Positions 1 through 5,283 of a DNA stretch of 5,921 nucleotides are shown here, piece by piece; positions within the stretch are counted from its first letter, which is position 1, and each line of letters opens with the position of its first letter. The notes under the pieces are model-generated. The model had not been told where the DNA came from and ran no database searches. It worked only from the letters and a program-made list of their open reading frames with translations. The position numbers and the translations under genes are program-made. The stretch comes from Candidatus Iainarchaeum sp. Its GTDB lineage: Archaea > Iainarchaeota > Iainarchaeia > Iainarchaeales > JAXPJC01. Location of the stretch: positions 1-5,921 of the forward strand of contig JAGVWD010000068.1 of NCBI GenBank assembly GCA_018304445.1, written 5' to 3'.

Positions 1-2914
1 GGGCCTTTTCCTGCTCTTTCGGCTTGAAGATTCCTGAAATCCTGTCTCCAAGGGGCTTTTCAGCCCTTACCCTGTGCAGGCCCTCGCTCGAGGTTAATGC
101 GCCCTCATTCTTTCTGGCATAATTGAGATAGAGAAGCGCAATTACAATAACCACAACAATCCCAAGCACAATCCATACCGCGTTCTTCCCGATTGCATTT
201 GTGAATTTGATTGTGGAAATCCCTGTTGAGAGATCAGCATAGAGCGTTGCTGCATTCTCGGCAAGCGCCTTTGCGGCCGCATAATCATTTGCCGCAAGCA
301 ATACCTTTGCCTTTGCAAGGTTCGCATCAGCCCACTGCTTTTTGAGCGCCAATTCATCAGGAAGATCAATTTCAAGGGCCTGCAGCTCATCAACCAAATC
401 CTCAACTGCCGCCTTCCCAGAATCTGCGCTTGAAATCTCATCCTCAGTAAGGGATTTTTCCGAGAGCGCATTCTTCACATTCACTTTGGCAATCTGCGAG
501 TCAGTTGCATTTCCCGCATTGTCGCTTGCAATTGCCTTTACCTCATAAGCCCCATTATTCACATCCGTTGTGTCCCATGCTGCTGAATACTTGCTATCCG
601 CCCCCGAGGAAGCAATTGCTATATTGCTCCATGTTGTTGCTCCGCTTGCCCTGTAATAGAAAGTAACCTGCTTTATCCCTGAAACAATAAGAGTTCCCTT
701 ATCGCCTGCTGTTGCAAGCAAATTCGCATCGCCTTCCAATTCCGCATTGTTCAATGGCGCGAGCAGATTAACATCGGGCTTTGCCGTATCAACCTCAAAA
801 TTCTGCGTAACGTCATAAGTCCCTCCGGAAGCATCTGTTGCTGTAACCCTTGCAGTTGCAATTCCGTCCTCGCCATCATCAATTGTGTAGGAAGCGGAAA
901 AGCTCGCTCCGCTCTTGCCTGAGGCAACGGTCTCATAATCCTTGTTATAAGTTTTAACCTGCAGCGTTGCGTTCTGCATATTGCCGCCGCTTGCTGAAAC
1001 AGTTATTGCAACAGCGCCTGCCTTTGTGTATTTCGGAACTGTAATTGTGATTGCAATGCCTCCGGGAGTTTTCGCGGTTGCGCTTGCTTCAGAGGAAAGC
1101 GAACTTAAATTGCTCGCATTGTCCTTCGCTTTTATTTTATAATAATAAACTGTGCCTGCACTCAAGTTCGAAGCCGCATCAGTGTAGGAAGTTGAAGTGG
1201 CAGTGCCAATTGCTGTGCCAATTGAAAATCCTGCGCTTGTACCCCTGTAAATCTCATAACCATAAATTCCGCTTCCCCCCGTGTCAGAGGCAGCGCTCCA
1301 TGAAAGAGCAATTGAGCCGTCTGCATTGGCGCTTGCGCTCAGGTCTGCCGGAATTGCAGGCGCGGTCTTGTCAATATTGATTGTGAAATGCGCAAGGGTC
1401 CCCCAGGTGCTTCCGTTTGTTGCCTTAATGTGGAAATACCATGTTCCATCAGCCTTGTCAGTATAGCTTGCAGTAAGGACATTCCCGTCTGCAGAATTGT
1501 CGGGATCAGTGCCTGAATTTGTATCAATGCTCCATGAATAATTTGTTGCCCCGCTTACAGCGCTCCAGGAAACTGTAATATCATCAGCGCTATACCATGC
1601 GCTTGTGCTCGGGTGCGTTGAGCTTGACACACTTGGTGCTGAAAGCGCGCCTGTGCTTGTCGGAGTTGCGCGGCTTGTTGAATCAGACGCAACGCTATTG
1701 TTGTCAGAGTAATCAAATGCAATTATCCTGTACCAGTAATTGTAATCGGCAATCACATTTGTGTCAGCGTAGCTTGTAGAGCCAGTCCTGCCAATATAGA
1801 TGTTTGTGTCAAATGCCGGCTGGGTTGCAACTGCCCCGCCAAGTCTATATATGCGATAGCCATTGATATCATTTTCCAATGTATTCCTGTCCCAGCTTAA
1901 AGTAATAGCGCTTGCAACTGTTGGTATGAGGCCCGATGGCTTTGCAGGCGCAGTATTATCAACCCTTGAGAATATTGAGTTCTTCTGCCCAAGATTTGTT
2001 GCAATATCTTTCGCAAACACAGCAACATTGAAATCCCCTGTTTTATTCAGCTTGTTCTCATCATATGAGCATGTGTAGCTGTTTTTGTCGCCTGCTGCAT
2101 TTGCGCAGTGCGCAAGCACATTGAAATCCAATGATTTAACCCCATTCACATCAACCTCAACGCTGTCCTTGTTGATGTCAGTAAGCGAGTTGTTAATATC
2201 AAATTTGACAGTTTGGGTTGTGCCTGTGGTAATTGTGATTGTCGGCGCAGCAACATCCCTTGCAACATAAACAGTTTTTGTTGTTTCCGTATTGCCATTA
2301 TTATCAAGGCTATTGTTGTCATTATTATCGCTGCTGTTGAAATCAATTCTATGATTGCCATCTGTTGTGATATTAAAGCTAGTTCCAAAAACCCATGCGC
2401 CTAAGTCAATCCTATAGACTGTTGCCGCGCATCCGGAATTTGCGCCCGCAGGCGCATCGGTGCAAGTAAGTGTTATAGTAATTGTTGCCTCATTTGAAAC
2501 ATAGCCATTCTTATCTATGGTTGTTGTTGGCGCAGTCTTGTCATAAATTATGGTGTCTGTAGTACTTGTAAAATTTTCACTTGTGTCAGCAAGTTCTGCC
2601 CTTATGGTTACAGTTCCCTCTGTCGTGCTAGAGCAGTTGCTACCAGAATTAATATCAAAGTTTTGGACGAAGGTAATTGGCGGCACCGCTATAGGTATGC
2701 CAGTCCAGCTTCCGGAGCACGCACCACTGCCACAGCAAAACCTAACCTTATTGGCGTCTCCACTGCCTGACAATTTAACGCCAACATTAAAATCCCCTGT
2801 ATATGTGTAGATGCCATCAAAAGCATTGAAATCAGAAATTGTTGGGGCAGCTGCGCCCGCATATGCTAATGCAAGCAGAATAAGCAATACTATGCCTAAA
2901 CCTTTAACTCCCAC
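1..2914 (-). CDS. Large secreted, membrane-anchored surface protein with Ig-like and fibronectin type III modules (3' end outside window)
   Basis: The reading frame is open for 971 codons from GTG at 2914 and leaves the window without a stop. Residues 1-23 are a signal peptide (VGVKG then a Leu/Ile core ending AYAGAAA). Residues 25-133 are a beta module with Cys 60, 61, 66 and 94. Residues 134-224 resemble the OmpL47/chitobiase-type Ig module (YRIDLGAW, TDGNHRIDF). Residues 225-318 are another beta module. FN3-type modules lie at about 319-415 (LSWDRN, NGYRIYR, YWYRIIAFD) and 515-617. Between them, 416-514 is a THPSTSAWYS...GTWYFHIKA module common in bacterial and archaeal surface proteins. 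Two more Ig-like modules cover about 618-708 and 709-815. A charged Ala-rich helical stalk (816-905) precedes one membrane helix (913-932), then ARKNE and a basic cytoplasmic tail. At least a dozen N-X-S/T sequons fit archaeal N-glycosylation. The GTG start is supported by GGGGTG five bases upstream. Inferred role: cell-surface adhesion or envelope. No enzymatic domain is visible. Confidence 0.9.
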   Translation of the reverse strand, partial: MGVKGLGIVLLILLALAYAGAAAPTISDFNAFDGIYTYTGDFNVGVKLSGSGDANKVRFCCGSGACSGSWTGIPIAVPPITFVQNFDINSGSNCSSTTEGTVTIRAELADTSENFTSTTDTIIYDKTAPTTTIDKNGYVSNEATITITLTCTDAPAGANSGCAATVYRIDLGAWVFGTSFNITTDGNHRIDFNSSDNNDNNSLDNNGNTETTKTVYVARDVAAPTITITTGTTQTVKFDINNSLTDINKDSVEVDVNGVKSLDFNVLAHCANAAGDKNSYTCSYDENKLNKTGDFNVAVFAKDIATNLGQKNSIFSRVDNTAPAKPSGLIPTVASAITLSWDRNTLENDINGYRIYRLGGAVATQPAFDTNIYIGRTGSTSYADTNVIADYNYWYRIIAFDYSDNNSVASDSTSRATPTSTGALSAPSVSSSTHPSTSAWYSADDITVSWSAVSGATNYSWSIDTNSGTDPDNSADGNVLTASYTDKADGTWYFHIKATNGSTWGTLAHFTINIDKTAPAIPADLSASANADGSIALSWSAASDTGGSGIYGYEIYRGTSAGFSIGTAIGTATSTSYTDAASNLSAGTVYYYKIKAKDNASNLSSLSSEASATAKTPGGIAITITVPKYTKAGAVAITVSASGGNMQNATLQVKTYNKDYETVASGKSGASFSASYTIDDGEDGIATARVTATDASGGTYDVTQNFEVDTAKPDVNLLAPLNNAELEGDANLLATAGDKGTLIVSGIKQVTFYYRASGATTWSNIAIASSGADSKYSAAWDTTDVNNGAYEVKAIASDNAGNATDSQIAKVNVKNALSEKSLTEDEISSADSGKAAVEDLVDELQALEIDLPDELALKKQWADANLAKAKVLLAANDYAAAKALAENAATLYADLSTGISTIKFTNAIGKNAVWIVLGIVVVIVIALLYLNYARKNEGALTSSEGLHRVRAEKPLGDRISGIFKPKEQEKA

Positions 2915-2919
2915 AAATA

Positions 2920-2925
2920 CACCCC
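2920..2925 (-). promoter_or_regulatory. Shine-Dalgarno-like site deciding the GTG start of the surface protein
   Basis: On the minus strand GGGGTG sits five bases (TATTT) before GTG at 2914 and partly matches the archaeal anti-SD complement GGAGGTGATC. No ATG in the same frame lies between it and the signal peptide, so it fixes the start. It is the only clear ribosome-binding site in the window; the other genes look leaderless. Confidence 0.6.
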
Positions 2926-2969
2926 GAACTCTTATATAGATATACTAACTGCTTAAAAAAGATTTCGGC

Positions 2970-2979
2970 TTTTTAAATC
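2970..2979. promoter_or_regulatory. Divergent box A (TATA) element between the surface-protein and COG2426 genes
   Basis: TTTTTAAATC is near-symmetric around TTTAAA. On the plus strand its centre is about 28 bases before GTG 3002, the spacing expected for a leaderless transcript. On the minus strand it would start transcription near 2947 and give a leader of about 33 bases carrying the GGGGTG site. A second minus-strand TATA-like run (TCTATATAAG, 2931-2940) is only about 21 bases from GTG 2914, which is short for initiation upstream of that codon. Positions are inferred from consensus only. Confidence 0.55.
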
Positions 2980-3001
2980 AACAAGATGGCGCTTAACCAT
3001 A

Positions 3002-3427
3002 GTGCCCTGGATTGAGCTTAGGGGCGGCATCCCCCTCGGAATTTTGGTTTATGGGATGGACCCATTGCTTGTTTTTGCTGTTTGTGTTATTGCGAACATA
3101 CTGCTGGTAATTCCGGCATTCATAATCCTGCATTTCGTATTTGAGTGGCTCGGCACAAAGAAATGGGCGGCAAAGCCATTGCAGAAGCTCCATGCCAAAT
3201 CAAAAAAATACATTGACAAGTACGGATTCCTCGGGCTGATGGTCTTTGTTGCTGTTCCTCTCCCCGGAACTGGCGCATATGCCGGGAGTTTCGTTGCACA
3301 TCTCTTTGAAATTGAGAAAAAGCGCGCGTTCATTGCAATTGCGCTCGGAGTGATAATTGCAGGTATAATTGTAACCGCGGCTTCAGTAGGATTGCTGCCA
3401 ATTGTTAAAGCAGTTTTTGGGATATAA
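3002..3427 (+). CDS. Small multi-drug export family membrane protein (COG2426, Sm_multidrug_ex-like)
   Basis: This predicts a 141-residue integral membrane protein. The family hallmark PWIELRGGIPLGI sits at residues 2-14. A long hydrophobic segment follows at about 21-49, then a basic cytoplasmic-type loop (GTKKWAAKPLQKLHAKSKK, 51-69). The second conserved re-entrant-like motif is VPLPGTGAYAGS (85-96), and a last membrane helix spans about 109-132. The duplicated proline/glycine-rich motif layout fits PF06695. The family name comes from a historical drug-export annotation; the transported substrate is not known. The start is GTG, 28 bases after a TATA box. An in-frame stop at 2954 and no ATG, GTG or TTG between it and 3002 leave no canonical longer start. 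The protein therefore lacks most of the N-terminal hydrophobic stretch that family members usually have before ELRGG. It runs divergently from the surface-protein gene and converges on corA with one base between stops. Confidence 0.8.
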   Translation: MPWIELRGGIPLGILVYGMDPLLVFAVCVIANILLVIPAFIILHFVFEWLGTKKWAAKPLQKLHAKSKKYIDKYGFLGLMVFVAVPLPGTGAYAGSFVAHLFEIEKKRAFIAIALGVIIAGIIVTAASVGLLPIVKAVFGI

Positions 3428-3428
3428 A

Positions 3429-4382
3429 TTAAATCCACTTCTTTCTCCTGAAATAGATAAGCATTATTCCTGCAACAACAGCCATGATGGCGAGTATTGC
3501 ATAGTATCCATAGCGCCATTCCAGCTCCGGCAAAAATCTGAAATTCATGCCGTAAATTCCAGCAATCAGAGTGAGGGGCATCATTATTGTTGCGATTATT
3601 GTAAGGACTTTCATTATTTCATTCATCTTGTTGCTAACAACTGAAAGATATGCCTCAAGCGCGCCTGTTGCAATTTCCCTCTGCATATCAATTATGCCAA
3701 TGAGCCTTATCATCCTGTCATAAACATCCCTGAAATATATGGAAGTTTCCTTGCCAAGGAATGGGAATTCCCTCCTTGCGAGCATATTCACTATTTCGGC
3801 CTGCGGCGCGATTGTCATGTAAAGGCTGAGGCTTGCCTTCTTCATCCTGAAGAGCTCATTTACAACTATCGGCTTTGGATCCTTGAATATCGTGTTTTCG
3901 ATTTTTGCCATTTTCTCATCATAACGCTCAAGGACAACAAAATAATTGTCCACTAATTTGTCAAGTATGCTGTAAATGAGGAAGTCTGCTCCTTTATCAA
4001 AAAGCGAGGGATTTTTCTTGTAGGCATCAATGGCATATTCTATTGCATTGAGCCGCTTGTAGTGGGTTGTTATGACAAAATTCTTTCCAAGGAAAATGTC
4101 AAGCTCATTTAGCTGCAGGCTTCCGTCAAATTCAAGCTCGTGTATAACAAGGAACAAATGTTCAGGATATGTTTCAAATTTGGGCCTCTGGTTCCTTATT
4201 ACTGCATCTTCCACAGCAAGCTTGTGCAGGTTGAATTTCTTCGCGATATTTATGAAATCCCCGTACCCCGGATTCTCAATGTCAATCCAGACAAAGCCGC
4301 ATTTTTTCAGCGCCTTGTCAAGCTTCTCTGGCCTTATCCCGGAAAGCGCATTATCGCCCTTGCACATTATTGCGCGCAGCAT
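3429..4382 (-). CDS. corA: CorA-type magnesium/divalent cation channel
   Basis: The product is 317 residues, close to the usual CorA length of about 316. CorA forms homopentameric inner-membrane channels that admit Mg2+, in some members Co2+ or other divalent metals. The N-terminal cytosolic domain shows the family pattern FVWIDIENP (30-38) and HKLAVEDA...QRPKFE (53-70). A long helical region follows, then TM1 (about 257-276), the signature YGMNF (GMN at 278-280), the acidic loop LPELEW, TM2 (about 292-311) and the basic cytosolic end RRKKWI. All hallmark residues are intact. The frame is open 60 codons further upstream, but a TATA element centred near 4409 is 27 bases before ATG 4382, and homology begins there, so 4382 is the chosen start; ATG 4367 (MCKGD) is the alternative. 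It appears monocistronic. The metal specificity cannot be read from sequence. Confidence 0.95.
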   Translation of the reverse strand: MLRAIMCKGDNALSGIRPEKLDKALKKCGFVWIDIENPGYGDFINIAKKFNLHKLAVEDAVIRNQRPKFETYPEHLFLVIHELEFDGSLQLNELDIFLGKNFVITTHYKRLNAIEYAIDAYKKNPSLFDKGADFLIYSILDKLVDNYFVVLERYDEKMAKIENTIFKDPKPIVVNELFRMKKASLSLYMTIAPQAEIVNMLARREFPFLGKETSIYFRDVYDRMIRLIGIIDMQREIATGALEAYLSVVSNKMNEIMKVLTIIATIMMPLTLIAGIYGMNFRFLPELEWRYGYYAILAIMAVVAGIMLIYFRRKKWI

Positions 4383-4404
4383 CCAACAATAGACGCAAAG
4401 CGCA

Positions 4405-4418
4405 TATTTAAATTTATT
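4405..4418. promoter_or_regulatory. Symmetric TATA element, probably driving corA (-) and the small basic ORF (+)
   Basis: TATTTAAATTTATT contains the near-palindromic core AAATTTAAAT when read on the minus strand. Read towards corA, its centre is about 27 bases before ATG 4382, which implies a leaderless corA mRNA. Read on the plus strand, it predicts initiation at about 4437-4441, three to seven bases before ATG 4444. A bidirectional promoter is inferred from this symmetry and spacing. Confidence 0.55.
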
Positions 4419-4443
4419 GATGCCTTCAATTAATCTGAGAGCA

Positions 4444-4539
4444 ATGGCTGATAGGCTTAAAAGCAAGGGCGCGAACCTGCTGAAGCGCAGGAAGCGCAGA
4501 GAATTGTTTAAGCGCTTGGGAATCAGCGGAGCGGGATAA
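4444..4539 (+). CDS. Candidate 31-residue strongly basic small protein of unknown function
   Basis: ATG at 4444 opens a 31-codon frame ending at TAA 4537-4539. The product begins MADRLKSKGANLLKR and continues with an RKRRELFKRLGI segment, ending SGAG. About 11 of 31 residues are Lys or Arg, mostly in residues 5-24, and they could form an amphipathic helix. Size and charge recall tiny RNA- or ribosome-associated proteins such as eL41, but the sequence does not match eL41 as I know it and I do not recognise a family. Support comes from a TATA element at the right distance upstream, codons of the type used in neighbouring genes (AAG, CGC, AGG, AGC, GCG), and a position in an otherwise empty gap. 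It lies between divergent corA and the convergent acylphosphatase-like gene. The alternative is a chance ORF antisense to the region upstream of corA; no Shine-Dalgarno site is visible. Confidence 0.4.
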   Translation: MADRLKSKGANLLKRRKRRELFKRLGISGAG

Positions 4540-4559
4540 TTTTCAAATAGCACAATCAA

Positions 4560-4583
4560 CAATAACGCTGTTGTTATGTAGCA
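4560..4583 (-). repeat. 24-base dispersed repeat, copy 1, just downstream of the acylphosphatase-like gene
   Basis: On the minus strand this copy reads TGCTACATAACAACA, then three bases, then TTATTG, starting three bases after the TGA stop at 4587-4589. It matches the copy at 5236-5259 at 20 of 24 positions, including an exact 11-base core TGCTACATAAC. It can form a weak stem on its own (CAACA paired with TGTTG around a seven-base loop at 4558-4574), a structure the second copy does not keep. Its function is unknown; 3'-end processing or termination is possible. Confidence 0.55.
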
Positions 4584-4586
4584 GTT

Positions 4587-5126
4587 TCAAATCCTTGCAA
4601 CAATCTTCTCAAGGTTTTTGTTCATTCTCGTCAGAATTTCTGAAACTGCCCCATACTTTGTATCCAATGATTTGAAGTTTCCATCCATCTTATCAAAATT
4701 CCCATCTATCCTATCCCCCAGCACTTTGAAGTTCTCATCCATCTTCTCAAACCCTGCCTTCTGCTCTTTGAATCCCTTGCTCATAATCACTAACCCCTCA
4801 TCCAACCTTTCAGCAATCTCCTCAGGGCCCCTTATTATTTTAAAGTTATCAAATTTCCCGCTGAAAGGAAGCTCTTCAACCTCTATTGCAGTTATTGTTG
4901 CAGTAGTTTCCTCCCTATCTTCAGGAGTTTGGTTTTTGAGCCTGCTCAGAAAGGCTTGCAGGCTTTCTGCTTCTCCTTCGCAGATTATCATAACATCTTC
5001 ATCATAATCGTCAAGATTTTCAACGCTGCCGAAGAGATTGTGTTTTTTTGCAAGCTGCCTGACAAAGCGCCTGAAGGCGCTTCTCTGCACATCACCCTTT
5101 ACTTTAACCGCACAGGCCTTTTTCAT
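4587..5126 (-). CDS. Acylphosphatase-like domain protein with C-terminal heptad-repeat tail
   Basis: This is a 179-residue protein. Residues 3-64 follow the acylphosphatase fold (PF00708): VKGDVQRSAFRRFV corresponds to the family loop V-x-G-x-VQGVGFRxFV, and LFGSVENLDDYDEDVMI to G-x-VxNxxDGxVxI. The catalytic Arg (R19) and Asn (N37) are both present, so hydrolysis of acyl phosphates is possible. However, the phosphate-binding loop reads QRSAFR instead of QGVGFR, losing both glycines, so activity is uncertain. Residues 92-115 (FDNFKIIRGPEEIAERLDEG) resemble the linker seen in archaeal acylphosphatase proteins. From about 129 on, seven-residue units of the D-G-N-F-x-x-M/L type (DENFKVL, DGNFDKM, DGNFKSL, DTKYGAV) predict a coiled coil, probably for oligomerisation. 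The start is set by TATA GCTTAAATACC, 27 bases before ATG 5126; ATG 5144 would lie only about ten bases from that box. No signal peptide, so cytosolic. Confidence 0.85.
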   Translation of the reverse strand: MKKACAVKVKGDVQRSAFRRFVRQLAKKHNLFGSVENLDDYDEDVMIICEGEAESLQAFLSRLKNQTPEDREETTATITAIEVEELPFSGKFDNFKIIRGPEEIAERLDEGLVIMSKGFKEQKAGFEKMDENFKVLGDRIDGNFDKMDGNFKSLDTKYGAVSEILTRMNKNLEKIVARI

Positions 5127-5146
5127 GTAATGAAATATGCACAAAC

Positions 5147-5157
5147 AGGTATTTAAG
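5147..5157 (-). promoter_or_regulatory. Box A promoter of the acylphosphatase-like gene
   Basis: The minus strand reads GCTTAAATACC with its centre near 5153, 27 bases before ATG 5126. The implied transcript starts at or next to that ATG, so it is leaderless, and this rules out the in-frame ATG at 5144 as the start. Confidence 0.55.
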
Positions 5158-5182
5158 CATTTCTATTTTTACGTTCTTTGCC

Positions 5183-5196
5183 GATATTTAAAATAA
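5183..5196. promoter_or_regulatory. Second TATA-like element upstream of the acylphosphatase-like gene
   Basis: GATATTTAAAATAA (minus strand TTATTTTAAATATC) matches box A in both directions. On the minus strand it would start RNA near 5163, giving a leader of about 37 bases with no Shine-Dalgarno site before ATG 5126. On the plus strand it points into the region antisense to alaX, where I see no credible gene. It may be an alternative promoter or simply AT-rich spacer. Confidence 0.25.
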
Positions 5197-5220
5197 GTGG
5201 CAGCGGAGCAAAGAAAGCGC

Positions 5221-5226
5221 AAAAAA
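5221..5226 (-). terminator. Second T-run downstream of alaX
   Basis: The minus strand carries TTTTTT about 57 bases after the alaX stop codon. Archaeal RNA polymerase commonly terminates at U-runs, so this could back up the hairpin-associated T-run at the stop codon. Inference from consensus only. Confidence 0.35.
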
Positions 5227-5235
5227 TGCAGTTTT

Positions 5236-5259
5236 CAATAAGAATGTCGTTATGTAGCA
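5236..5259 (-). repeat. 24-base dispersed repeat, copy 2, downstream of alaX
   Basis: The minus strand reads TGCTACATAACGACA, three bases, then TTATTG, beginning 23 bases after the alaX stop. It aligns without gaps to 4560-4583 with 20 of 24 identities. Both copies have the same orientation relative to the minus-strand gene that precedes them. It lies between the alaX hairpin and the T-run at 5221-5226. Confidence 0.55.
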
Positions 5260-5267
5260 TTTATGTG

Positions 5268-5283
5268 ATTTTTGCTCAAAAAT
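5268..5283 (-). terminator. Hairpin with flanking T-run at the alaX stop codon
   Basis: ATTTTTGAGCAAAAAT on the minus strand is a perfect six-base inverted repeat with a GAGC loop, overlapping the last base of the TAA stop. The T5 run in its first arm fits an archaeal U-rich termination signal. The stem is A-T only, so as a hairpin it is weak. Confidence 0.4.

Noticed and set aside
1051..2404. Several 60-110 codon plus-strand frames across the surface-protein region
   Set aside because: They are antisense shadows of the 971-codon frame, with low-quality composition and no domain similarity or promoter.
2986..3015. ATG at 2986 as the start of the COG2426 gene
   Set aside because: It is out of frame, hits TGA after nine codons, and is only about 12 bases from the TATA box.
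2993..3519. Minus-strand frames opposite the COG2426 gene, including one of 156 codons
   Set aside because: They read as antisense of a clearly conserved membrane protein, and one overlaps the corA 3' end; no family resemblance.
4383..4562. 60-codon N-terminal extension of CorA, starting from a minus-strand ATG at 4562
   Set aside because: The extended product exceeds the family length, its N-terminus resembles no CorA, it runs through the corA TATA box, and the promoter spacing supports ATG 4382.
5127..5144. Six-residue MCIFHY extension of the acylphosphatase-like protein
   Set aside because: ATG 5144 lies only about ten bases from the TATA box, upstream of the predicted transcription start; domain homology begins at the later MKK.
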